From NCBI GenBank assembly GCA_947044365.1, contig OX345636.1:41444537-41508536 (forward strand): DNA of 64,000 bases. Direction: 5' to 3'. The notes below the pieces were generated by a model that made no database searches, was not told the origin of the DNA, and worked only from the letters and a program-made list of their open reading frames with translations. The position numbers and the translations under genes are program-made. The stretch is from Petrosia ficiformis. Taxonomy: Eukaryota; Porifera; Demospongiae; Haplosclerida; Petrosiidae. The stretch's first letter is position 1; every line of letters starts with the position of its first letter. Of the stretch, positions 53,901 through 62,700 are shown one piece after another.

Positions 53901-56632
53901 GATAATATAGTATATCTGTCATATGATAGGATGTAGAATCAGCATCTACTGCTATGGAAAGATTTCAAGGTTTTATGTCACAAGATAGTAGACGTGGATC
54001 TGGTCTGAGGATTGAATTTGCTAAGCAGAGAATGGGAGAGGTAAGTTATAACAAGTTTCATAGAATACATGATTTCATTAGAATTAAGAGATTTTTTGGT
54101 GATGTCTATATACATGTAGCTAGCAGGGGGAGAGGGGCTTGGGTTCAAAGAGGTTTTGTAGCTAGTCCCTTAGGCAGGAGGAGAGGGGCTTGGGTTCAAA
54201 GAGGTTTTGTAGCTAGTCCCTTAGGCAGGAGGAGAGGGGCTTGGGTTCAAAGAGGTTTTGTAGTTAGTTCCTTAGGCAGGAGGAGAGGGGCTTGGGTTCA
54301 AAGAGGTTTTGTAGCTAGTCCCTTAGGCAGGAGGAGAGGGGCTTGGGTTCAAAGAGGTTTTGTAGCTAGTCCCTTAGGCAGGAGGAGAGGGGCTTGGGTT
54401 CAAAGAGGTTTTGTAGTTAGTTCCTTAGGCAGGAGGAGAGGGGCTTGGGTTCAAAGAGGTTTTGTAGCTAGTCCCTTAGGCAGAAGGAGAGGGGCTTGGG
54501 TTCAAAGAGCTAGTCCCTTAGGCAGGAAGAGAGGGGCTTGGGTTCAAAGAGGTTTTGTAGCTAGTTCCTTAGGCAGGAGGAGAGGGGCTTGGGTTCAAAG
54601 AGGTTTTGTAGCTAGTCCCTTAGGCAGAAGGAGAGGGGCTTGGGTTCAAAGAGCTAGTCCCTTAGGCAGGAAGAGAGGGGCTTGGGTTCAAAGAGGTTTT
54701 GTAGCTAGTTCCTTAGGCAGGAGGAGAGGGGCTTGGGTTCAAAGAGGTTTTGTAGCTAGTCCCTTAGGCAGAAGGAGAGGGGCTTGGGTTCAAAGAGCTA
54801 GTCCCTTAGGCAGGAAGAGAGGGGCTTGGGTTCAAAGAGGTTTTGTAGCTAGTTCCTTAGGCAGGAGGAGAGGGGCTTGGGTTCAAAGAGCTAGTCTCTT
54901 AGGCAGGAAGAGAGGGGCTTGGGTTAAAAGAGGTTTTGTAGCTAGTTCCTTAGGCAGGAGGAGAGGGGCTTGGGTTCAAAGAGGTTTTGTAGCTAGTTCC
55001 TTAGGCAGGAAGAGAGGGGCTTGGGTTCAAAGAGGTTTTGTAGCTAGTTCCTTAGGCAGGAGGAGAGGGGCTTGGGTTCAAAGAGGTTTTGTAGCTAGCC
55101 CCTTAGGCAGTAGGAGAGAGGCTTGGGTTCAAAGAGGTTTTGTAGCTAGTCCGTTAGGCAGGAGGAGAGGGGCTTGGTTTCAAAGATGTTTTGTATTTTG
55201 GTCAAATTAAATATTTGATGTACTCCACTTTTTGAATTCTCATCAGTTTACCGTAAAATGGTAATACATGAGCTTCCATGCTTCATGCTGAAAGGGGCAT
55301 ATCCATCCTGTGGCTATATTGCAGCCAGTTTCCCTAACGTTTGAACTCCCCTTATCAAAATGCTAGCTAAGGGCCTGAAGATTCCACAGGGTATTATACT
55401 CTGTACTAATCTCTTAGTCCCACCTTAGCATATTGGCTGGGAATTGCAACATGTTTGGTTGTGTTATGAAATATTATTATCTGTTTGTCAAGCATCACAC
55501 AACATTTAGAAATAATTATTGTTGAAGAAGCTGGGATTTGAATTGTGTGTCCCAGTCAGATGCTGCTAAAGTCTGTTCACATTCACAATGTCCTCAAAAT
55601 TAGGATGTGATAATTGTAATATAATATATTATAGTTTAATGTCATAAGGTTAATATATGATTATACTGTAACTCAGTAATGAAGGAGTGAATTGAAATTT
55701 GACACACACAATAAAGAATGGGAAGGATAATTATATGAAATTGGTACAGGTAAAGGATTGTTGGTCATTCCAAACTAAAGTTATGAACACCTTTCTGAGG
55801 ACAAGGTGAATGTGAATGACCTTTAGTATAAATATCAACAGATTTTCTTGTTCTGTTAGCAATGCCAAAACATAAATGAAGACAAATCCTGAAGCATGTA
55901 CGAATACAGCTACAATGTAGCTGTAACTCAGGCATAGACCTAATAATTATTAACCCGAGCGCGTAGGCGGAGGGTTATAGTAGTCTTCTGGTGTGTGTGT
56001 GTGTGTGTGTCTGTGTCTGTGTCTGTGTGTTACTGCTTGATCTTCACAACTGCAAGGTCTTACTGTATTCTGAGCATATCTGCAGAATACTGGTATAGTG
56101 AAAGGTAAGAAATAAAAGCGATTTGTTCTGAACTAGTCATGTTGCAGAGAAACAGCCGTTGAAGTTTTGTTTCTTAGGCTTTGTCTATCGTCCTAACGAG
56201 TGTTTATACAGCTATTTGTGAAGTTTTGTCCAGAAATTCGCTAGTTCTCAAGAGATCTCATGGCCATGCTATCTCCATAATTTGCATATTCATGATGTAC
56301 TACTGAATGGGGGTGTTCCTGGCTGTTGCAATAGGTTACTTAGGCAAAGTTGTTCTAAAGCCATGCTGTTTTTGCAAGCTAGCGAGGGTTCTGCACTTTA
56401 GTGCATTCATTAATTCATTACTGACTCTAATGAGGTCACTGAACCTAACATAAGCAGTCCATACTCTAGCTAGCAATAATAATCTATTTCATTGTCTCTC
56501 ATATAGTCATCTCAAACTGATACACAGAGTGACACTACTTCACCTTTTTCCACTGAAAGCCGTTCTGGATTTGATACCAGCTCTGGAGAAGAAAATACCA
56601 GTCCCCCAAACCTGTCTCTAACTACAAAGTGA
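43298..56632 (+). CDS. Two-RRM RNA-binding protein of the RBPMS / MEC-8 / couch-potato family
   Basis: Eleven coding exons: 43298-43360, 44461-44538, 47188-47241, 48453-48515, 49218-49347, 50042-50114, 50831-50900, 52548-52705, 53440-53509, 53930-54040, 56507-56632; 996 nt, 331 residues, all joins in phase. RRM1 (exons 2-5) has RNP2 LFVSGL, the family mark FRPYQGYEG, RNP1 IAFVSF and ends LRLEFAHTN. A Pro/Tyr/Asn-rich linker follows (YYFIPPSAYYAPKHPNYTF). RRM2 (exons 8-10) has LFVANL, PPVCFVEF and GLRIEFAKQRMG. The tail is Ser/Thr-rich. Vertebrate RBPMS has one RRM; the two-RRM form is like nematode MEC-8 and fungal Whi3/Scw1, so this copy may keep an older architecture. These proteins bind CAC-containing RNA and act in splicing or mRNA control. 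The stop TGA at 56630-56632 overlaps a possible donor (see 57672). Introns hold the longest TACA arrays and the 51-bp minisatellite. Confidence 0.88.
43855..44085. mobile_element. Small MITE with CAGTGTTCTGCCCA ends
   Basis: Ends CAGTGTTCTGCCCA and its perfect complement. The inside has GAGAGGTGGTTAA.TCAT three times and CAACCAGTGG three times. Target duplication not clear. Confidence 0.7.
44663..44793. repeat. Large imperfect hairpin, about 55-bp arms
   Basis: GTGTTTTAATGTAGCACGAG, GACTGGTCAATAAAGG, GTTTACATAATGCAC are followed by GAGCCGAAGCCGA as loop and then the complements. Arms differ at about seven positions. Confidence 0.82.
44940..45798. other. RRM gene intron 2, middle part
   Basis: Mostly unique. 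Repeated phrases around 45350-45560 (GACCAATCAGA.T, GGTCAGT, ATACACCTC) occur two or three times each and hint at an old element. No open frame worth noting. Confidence 0.35.
45799..45870. repeat. (TA)n microsatellite
   Basis: About 70 bp of pure TA, followed by a decayed R1 head (45872-45965). Confidence 0.92.
45966..46636. other. RRM gene intron 2, unique part
   Basis: No gene, repeat or structure recognised. Confidence 0.35.
46637..47150. repeat. 46-bp satellite derived from H2 MITE sequence, about 11 units
   Basis: Unit TTTTAGTTATAGTTAACTAA then AAGTCACAATACCTTACTAA, AAGTGG (or AAGGGG). The same phrases occur once inside H2 copies, e.g. 26655-26715 and 41585-41650. Ends 37 bp before the exon at 47188. 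Confidence 0.88.
47640..47740. repeat. 11-bp tandem repeat TTTGATCCCTG
   Basis: Five to six units with small changes. Confidence 0.8.
47765..48011. mobile_element. M1 MITE, copy
   Basis: AAGATCATTTGTCTTCTCCT..TGATCTCAG to ..CATCGTGAATGTGAGCAGACTT. The left terminal repeat is damaged. Confidence 0.7.
48765..49005. other. GC-rich island in RRM gene intron 4
   Basis: About 240 bp with much higher GC than anything near it (GGGCTGGGCCTGTCAGGCTG, GACGGCAGGGCACAACTGGG, GATGCCGCCAGGAGGAAGGG). No clear coding frame. The style resembles the 5' part of the LINE at 6393, so it may be a fragment of a non-LTR element. Confidence 0.45.
49788..49962. repeat. Direct duplication of about 87 bp
   Basis: ACATTGTACATAGCCTCTCC..CATACACTGAAC occurs twice in a row. 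Confidence 0.87.
50420..50712. repeat. About 41-bp minisatellite, seven to eight units
   Basis: Unit ACATGTACATGTATATAACA then GCTAACATGTGGAGTTAAAT, with ATAATACCTAA variants alternating. Confidence 0.87.
50929..51021. repeat. (TATG)n microsatellite
   Basis: TATGTATG array just after the exon 50831-50900. Confidence 0.92.
51036..51318. mobile_element. hAT-like MITE, family H2, copy
   Basis: TTGTTGTTTTAGTTAGTGAC to ..GCTAACTAAAACAACACTA. Left end damaged. Flanked by TATG repeats. Confidence 0.7.
51535..52445. repeat. Old MITE remains including a repeated GGTCAAAATGTCC block
   Basis: GTGAAAATAGGTCAAAATGT..CAATGTTTCCAAACCCCTGG occurs at 51975-52045 and 52355-52425. The left part (CTAGTGAATGTCTGGTAAAT..AGTATATGGGAG) matches 63350-63420. 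51530-51620 resembles the TATCATGATAT-type ends of 61951-62455. Confidence 0.6.
52735..53435. repeat. (TACA)n array filling an RRM2 intron
   Basis: About 700 bp of TACATACA with rare GT insertions, directly after the donor GTATGT at 52706. Long His-Thr-Tyr-Ile frames on both strands are by-products. Confidence 0.95.
53625..53868. mobile_element. hAT-like MITE, family H2, degraded copy
   Basis: TTTTAGTTAACTAAACAATA, CTAAAACCCTTTTAGTAAGC, and the end CAAACTAAAACAACACTA. Left end not clear. Confidence 0.65.
54117..55200 (+). repeat. 51-bp minisatellite with 42-bp variants, about 22 units, open in the frame of the preceding exon
   Basis: Unit GGCAGGAGGAGAGGGGCTTG then GGTTCAAAGAGGTTTTGTAG, CTAGTCCCTTA. 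Both unit lengths are multiples of three. The frame that enters from exon 53930-54040 through its donor stays open to a stop at about 55208 and reads repeated RRGAWVQRGFVASPLG. Variants V-S-S-L and R-A-S-P-L-G-R-K alternate in a pattern, so groups of units were duplicated together. Confidence 0.92.
55566..55823. mobile_element. M1 MITE, well-kept copy
   Basis: 258 bp. Ends AAGTCTGTTCACATTCACAA and (complement) AAGGTCATTCACATTCACC. TA on both sides (55564-55565, 55824-55825). Confidence 0.82.
55945..56400. repeat. Dispersed block beginning GAGCGCGTAGGCGGAGGG
   Basis: Less AT-rich, begins like 32410-32440 and contains (GT)n at 55990-56030. No coding frame. Probably part of a low-copy mobile element. 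Confidence 0.45.
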
Positions 56633-56689
56633 GGTGTGTCATGTTATACATACACTACTATATACATTATGCATATACACGTGTACATA

Positions 56690-56775
56690 AGCCCGTAGCC
56701 AGGATTTGAAAAGGGGGGGTGGGTTCAGAAAGGGCGCACACATGAGCGAACGAAGCCTACGGGCCTGGTACATCA
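56690..56775. mobile_element. Short element with GCCCGTAGCCAGG / CCTACGGGCCTGG ends
   Basis: TAAGCCCGTAGCCAGGATTT..GAACGAAGCCTACGGGCCTG: inverted ends around 65 bp. A single end CCTACGGGCC also occurs at 36521-36530 beside an R1 fragment. Confidence 0.5.
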
Positions 56776-56792
56776 TGTGCATGTATACATAC

Positions 56793-57012
56793 ATGTTAGT
56801 GTTGTTTTAGTAAACTAAACTATAACTATATTATATACAGGTCTACTTCACTAAATATAAAGTGACTAAAATTAAAATTAGTTATTAGTTGAAACTGTTT
56901 TAGTCAGCCTAAAACTATTTTAGTAAATAATGAACTGTAACTGTTTAGAAACTAGAACTGACTGCTAACTATGGCTAAAAGTAGTCATATTGTATTACTA
57001 AAACAACATTAA
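56793..57012. mobile_element. hAT-like MITE, family H2, copy
   Basis: TTAGTGTTGTTTTAGTAAAC to ..TTACTAAAACAACATTAA. Inner phrases diverged. Flanks are ATACATAC-rich, so the duplication cannot be judged. Confidence 0.65.
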
Positions 57013-57183
57013 TACATACATGTACATTCCATCTCAAGTCATCATGTATATACTTAGGTGTAGTGTTTTGTGTCTTTGGTGGTTTAATACCCTGGCCTTC
57101 ACTTATATACCACGTTTCAGTTAACCTGTTCACACAGGTGTATGAGATGTTCGATTTGGACCCAGCCAGCTGAGCTGCATTGG

Positions 57184-57330
57184 TAGATGTAGCTCAGTTG
57201 GTAAGAGCATCTGTCCGGAGTACAGAGTGTTGTGTGTTCAAATCCCACCTGAGGCAACTCATTTTTCATTTTTTCATTTGCCTCAGGTGCCTGTCTTTCT
57301 TTCTTTTTCATCTCAAGTCATCATGCATAT
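57184..57330 (+). mobile_element. tRNA-derived SINE, copy with head and tail
   Basis: TAGCTCAGTTGGTAAGAGCA, TCTGTCCGGAGTACAGAGTG, TTGTGTGTTCAAATCCCACC, TGAGGCAACTC is the tRNA-like head. TTTTTCATTTGCCTCAGGTG..CTTTCTTTCTTTTTCATCTC is the tail seen at 8003-8095. CATCTCAAGTCATCATG occurs both before (57031) and after (57309) the copy. Confidence 0.7.
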
Positions 57331-57397
57331 ACATACATAATACATGTGTACATATATTATATTGTGTAACAGAGTTTTTGATAAGCTCATATGGCAC

Positions 57398-57600
57398 ATC
57401 ATTGCCTCAAAGAGCTTCTTATTTGGCACTGTAAAGTTCTCTCTTGGGGCTAGATGGCATAGTTGATTATGATTATATTGTCACTAACAGCATTAATTCT
57501 TTGTTAATTGGCTGAAGGATGTATTCCCAATGGCACACCATTGTTGAGCCAATCTGACCCATGCTTCAAAACGTGTCAAAAACGCATTTGTGTAACTATA
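57398..57600. repeat. Dispersed repeat R2, copy
   Basis: CAAAGAGCTTCTTATTTGGC, ATTATGATTATATTGTCACT, AACAGCATTAATTCTTTGTT, GTTGAGCCAATCTGACCCAT. Same orientation as 35500-35710. Confidence 0.75.
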
Positions 57601-57671
57601 TTCATAGTATTTCATACACACACATACAATATTACATATAATTATGCTCTCTATGCTCTCTTTCATAACAG

Positions 57672-57772
57672 GTAAACCGCAACCTTCAACATATAATTTC
57701 CCAGCAGCTAGTACATACTGCTCACGTAATCCACATCAAAATGGTTATATCAACATTCCTTCATCATTGTAA
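57672..57772 (+). other. Candidate further 3' exon of the RRM gene
   Basis: After a good acceptor (CATAACAG) one frame is open to TAA at 57770-57772 and reads KPQPSTYNFPAAS then TYCSRNPHQNGYINIPSSL, which looks like protein. A poly(A) signal AATAAA lies at 57946-57951. The frame does not join the exon ending at 56632: using the overlapping donor GTGAGG at 56629 gives AAG then TAA. It is therefore a 3'UTR exon, an exon used from another donor, or the frame is masked by a one-base assembly error. Confidence 0.4.
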
Positions 57773-57945
57773 TAATTGCACATGTAATTGTATATGTATG
57801 TAACATACATATACATATACAATTACATACACTTAATGCAATAGAATACAAAATATACTGTTTAATACTACAATGATTACACATAAATCAAATAATTATG
57901 TATATCCATCCATTATTCTACATGTTGTTTGCGTTGGTCCCTTGA

Positions 57946-57951
57946 AATAAA
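57946..57951 (+). promoter_or_regulatory. Poly(A) signal AATAAA for the RRM gene transcript
   Basis: Canonical AATAAA in GAAATAAAGATT, followed within 10-20 bases by a T-rich stretch. It lies 1.3 kb after the stop at 56632 and 174 bp after the end of the candidate exon at 57672-57772. Confidence 0.5.
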
Positions 57952-58129
57952 GATTATTTTTTTATCAAATTTTCCATTGAACTATACAATATATATTATT
58001 TTGTTAAATCATATCAACAAAAGATTAGCACTATATTTTATATTATAATGTAATAATGTGCACTTTTTGTGTAGTCATTAATAACGGCATTTCCACAAAT
58101 AGTTATTGTCATTATTATTATCCATTGAT

Positions 58130-58380
58130 TATTCTATTTTCACAAGTTTCAAATTCGTATAATTATGTAACAAAAAAAGTTTTTTTTCGTATAATCATTG
58201 AATTCAATCATTACTAATCATCAAGTCATTGATTCTATTCTTTCAATTTCTCACAAGTTTCAAATTTGTATAATTATTATAATAATATTAACTAAATAAC
58301 TTTTTTGTGTAATCATTGATTCAATCATTACTAATCAGTAGTTCAATTTCTCACAAGTTTCAAATTTGTATAATGTTGTA
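58130..58380. repeat. Diverged tandem repeat with TCACAAGTTTCAAATTTGTA
   Basis: Three units at about 58140, 58250 and 58350, each followed by TAATTAT and AATCATTGA.TTCAATCATTAC. Period about 100 bp. Downstream of the RRM gene poly(A) signal. Confidence 0.7.
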
Positions 58381-59225
58381 TGTTATTATAACTGTAGTTG
58401 CTCAATGAGAAAGATCGGAGTTTGATAGTGCCTAGAAAGGTAGATTTTATGGTTTCACTGAAAAGCTACAGAATTCAGCTTTCTTCAGCCTCTTGTAACT
58501 ATAAAAGTAAAATGAATTTGCAGAAAACGGCTATGTACATTTTCTCAAAATTCATTGTACTTGGTGCACCGCGCACGCCATGTATGGTGGGCGTGGCTTT
58601 CGTGGTTTTGTACTATACAATTCCAGGACACTATAAAGGTGATTAGAAGATATGAAGGTTGGTATTACATCCAATTTTACTCATATTATATTATATTGTA
58701 TTTTGAAAGTGATTGGAGTCGCATCTGCCCACTCCCTAGTACCACCTTAACACCTTTGATAAAATCTGTTCACATTCATAATCGATGTCCAATATGATGA
58801 CTTTATAAGCAACTTAGTAATGAAGTGTAATAAAAGAATGGGAAGGATAATATGCATATGAAAACAGTGAAGATGAAAAGATTGTTGGTTATCACAATCA
58901 GAACATTTTTCTGAGGTGAATTGCAAGCTTAAATTTACATGATAAGATTGTCAATCACATACGTTCCCTAATACCATTAAAGTATTCATTATATTTTCTC
59001 ACTTAGACTTTTAGAAGGACCGGCTACTCAGCTGATATAATCAGTAAGCCTTGTATTCCCATGATATACTGAATTATTGAGAAAAAAAGTACATGATCAG
59101 CTTTAGCTACAGATCGCTAGACCAGCAGGAAGATAGAAAGGGGTGCTTCCCAGAATGTCTAATCCCAAAATGTCTACATGGGCTAGGGTTTAGGATTTTC
59201 ATTTAGACATTCTGGGAATAATTCA
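58381..59225. other. Intergenic region between RRM gene and selenoprotein gene
   Basis: Contains a worn M1 copy (58763-58925, AATCTGTTCACATTCATAAT..AACATTTTTCTGAGGTGAA) and a small inverted pair CCCAGAATGTCTAATCC..GACATTCTGGGAATAA at 59150-59222. Open frames at 58398-58797 look like chance. Confidence 0.45.
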
Positions 59226-59520
59226 TAGAAAGAATGTAAAGCTGCAACTAATACTAATAACTGTTATATAGCAGAGAAACAGTAAAAAGATAATGCAAAA
59301 ATCTTTAACAAGTAATTATAAGTTGTTGAGTTTCAGACGTGATAGTCATCATTTAGAACCTTGAAGGAGTACTTCAGTCAGTTCATCACAGATCTGTGTA
59401 CTTAGACTGCAATTACACTTACTTCTTCAGGCCCCAGTTTTCGAGTACACAGAAAGGTAGAGACAGTAGTGCTATCAGCAATGATTGATAAATAGTCATC
59501 ACAAAACAATTATAGGGATA
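59226..59520. repeat. Dispersed repeat R1, second copy, next to the selenoprotein 3'UTR
   Basis: Same orientation and sequence as 1196-1505 without the CG-rich head. It begins about 80 bp beyond the SECIS and may supply the end of the selenoprotein transcript. Confidence 0.7.
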
Positions 59521-59589
59521 CTTTGTTTCATAATATAATAATGATGTTTCCAAATAAAACAAAAAACAGCATCACATGTACATATTTGG

Positions 59590-59655
59590 TCATATAATAG
59601 AATCAGAACTGACTGTCTAATTTCCAGCCAATTCTTCATGAGACACAAATTAGTA
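59590..59655 (-). promoter_or_regulatory. SECIS element in the selenoprotein 3'UTR
   Basis: On the minus strand, 5' quartet ATGA (59636-59639) is followed by the arm GAATTGGCTG, the apical loop GAAATTAGA with an AAA motif, the arm CAGTCAGTTC, and the 3' quartet TGAT (59602-59605). The two arms pair over 10 positions (8 Watson-Crick plus two G-T). This gives the ATGA / AA-loop / GA layout of a eukaryotic SECIS of form 1. It begins about 84 nt after the TAA at 59723-59725. Partial pairing (ATTTG with CAAAT) lies outside the core as helix I. Confidence 0.82.
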
Positions 59656-59722
59656 AGAGATACTATTTTTAGTAACACATGATTACATAACACACAGTAG
59701 TTCTAATAATAGAAGCACATAT

Positions 59723-62700
59723 TTATACAATAATACAGCCTTTTTGTGGTCTGGCTATTGCTTGAGGTTCATTTCCACCAGAGACACGAACAACTTCATC
59801 AACAACCTGAAAAAGAGATATTTAGAAATACGAGGACAAATATTACGACTGATAAAGAGCTATTTGTTGCTACATACTTCCTATCAATGAAAATGGTTCA
59901 AGCTTCATGTAATCCAGCTTGAAACACCTGGTAATTAGAGTACATATACGTATGGTGCTACAGTAGGCAGAATATAGACTAGGCAGGGATTATACATGTA
60001 CATGTATGTTATAGTATAGTACCATAATTATATGCTCTAATTAACCACAAGCAATGAAATCCCTACAGAAATTTTAAAAATTCTAATTTCAATAATTAAT
60101 TTAATTTTAACATTTTGGTAATTTTGATTTCAATTTTGATAATCTATCACTACTTTTACAAACTTAAGGTAGGTAGGTGGGGCACTAAAGCTGTCTAACT
60201 ACATTTCATCAGAAAGATATGGTAGGTGGGACAAAGCTGCTTAACTACATTTCATCAGAAAGATATGGTAGGTGGGGCAAAGCTGCTTAACTACATTTCA
60301 TCAGGAAGGTATTATGGTAGGTGGGGCAAAGCTGCTTAACTACATTTCAACAGGAAGGTAAGGTAGGTGGGGCAAAGCTGCTTAACTACAGGAAGGTATG
60401 GTAGTCTGTAGTCTCACATTGCTGACGTATCGCTAAAATGAGGGAACGTCTGGGGAAACTATAACAGATTTTGTTTCAACTGGAAGATTTGTTGCAGAGC
60501 CAATCAAATTCGTTTGGTCACATGACTTTCATTACAAAAATTTTATTATAGTGTAACTGGAGACTACAGAACATTCAAACACTTGCCTTGCTGTATTTCT
60601 GCAAAAACAAATGAACCATTCCAATACATGTGGCTTTCTTAGAAAATCTTCTATCCAACAAAGTAAGTTAGAATTCTGAACGTTTTCAAATTTTAAAGAT
60701 ATACATGTAATATACCTTAAAAAGTTGTACAACAACCCACTCATGCAAAGAATTAAATTTGGGTAGTCAAACTCATCTATTAATTGACTATCATTACATT
60801 TCTGTCTGACACAAATTCTATCACAGTTCACCCAAAACGTTTCCTCATTTTAGTGATACATCAGTCGTGCGAGACTACATGTACAAGTAGGTAGTCTGTA
60901 ATTGATACAGTGTATGAATATTGGAAGAAAGAAAAGAAGAAAAGAAAGGTACATACCGCCTGAAAGTCAGGAAATGATCCCGTTTGTTGTTTGGAGTAAA
61001 CCAGTTTATTATTAATAGTTACCTCAAAGTCACCTAATATCATAATAATAATGGATAGAATTAGTATTGTGCTACACTTGTATTACATGTACATGTAAAT
61101 GAATATTAATACTAAGTGATATACCAGTCCAGAGAATAATCCTACATTCTGCCTTTCATTTGTTTAGATATTTGCCAATGTCAGCTACAATATATGATAG
61201 CTCACATGTAGTATAATCACATGACTTAATGATCATGTGATATACATTTAGTATACATGTAATCACGACTTATTGATTATGTGATGTATATTTAGTATAA
61301 TCACATGACTTAATGATCATGTGATATACATTCAGTATAATCACATGACTTATTGATCACGTGATGTATATTTAGTATAATCACATGACTTAATGATCAT
61401 GTGATATACATAAAATATTATCAAATAGGAAGCTGTTAGATGAAAAACACTGCCTTTGTGATATACATGTACATGTATAGCTGATATATGGATATCACTG
61501 ACTAAAAGGAAATGAAAAAATTCATAATACCATGTATAGTCAGTAGTAACTGTTAGAAGTATTGAAAGGGGGAGGGGATTTGCTGTGGTGGGGTGTCCCC
61601 CTCCTCCCTCCCCCTGTATGAAGCTCTGTATACTGTATAGTCATTTACAGTATATCACACACAAATTCAAGTGATGCTTACGTGTATTTCCAACTTTCCC
61701 AGACACCGTAGCTCCAGGCACTACATTCAATATTTGGTTCCGCAGGTCCTGGTAGCGTGGGGCATACCCTCATCCACCACTGTATAATGTAAAAACAAAT
61801 ATGTATTGTAATACTAGGAAATGTAGACTATTTACAAACAACACTATCTACAAATATATGTATACAAGTTTGATATAAAAGGGAGATTTGAAACTCAAAC
61901 CTACTTTGCCAAGAGAAAAAAATGAAGTTAACAGGAAGAATTATTGTTACCAGGGCTGGGTGATACATGTAGTGTGATTATCTTTATCATCAGTGTTACA
62001 TGTAATATCATGACAGTGGGAGCTGAAAATTGGTTGTATAAGAAGTCACGAAATTATGTTACATTTATATAGTCTCAAATGGTATAAGAATTGTTAGGAG
62101 TACTGACATTGTTATGGTTATATCAGGATGTTTTGTTCTTACTCAATCATGAAAATATTGTATTCTGTGGTTTGTATAAGTATTATACTATTTTGAATGG
62201 CTACTACATGTATACTCTATACTATCCTTATATGAAGTAATGACTTCAAAATTACAGTAGTGTACATGTGGTTACAGGCATGTGCATTTAGCATTGTCTC
62301 ACCACAACATACCCACAATGACATGAAAAACATGTGAAGATGGCGATGAATATTTTTGGTGAGACAAGGATCTCAAAGTTTAGAGTGATAGTACATGTAC
62401 ATGTACAATTCACTTTCATTTAACTATCTATTAGATATCACATCACCCAGCTCTAATTGTTACCAAAATAGCAACTAAATTTGGGTAACTCAATATACAT
62501 GTACATGTAAATAAAAGTCTGTTCAATTCTTGATGACCTCATATTTAGGATTTAGGGTGTGATGGTTTTGTATGTACTGTAATATATGTCTGGACAGTGT
62601 TTGTATGCATAGTATATGTTGTCATGGGCCAGTGGAAAGGCTGTGCTACTCCATAGGTACTAGTGAAACTATTTGTATCTTTTGTTGCTCAAATACAAAC

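Noticed and set aside
54117..55200. CRISPR-like array (direct repeats)
   Set aside because: Units are contiguous with no unique spacers, in a eukaryotic intron; it is a minisatellite. The same holds for 14556-14912 and 50420-50712.
61682..61779. TGA as an ordinary stop or pseudogene mark
   Set aside because: Position matches Sec in C-x-x-U, the frame continues across three exons and a SECIS-like hairpin is present.
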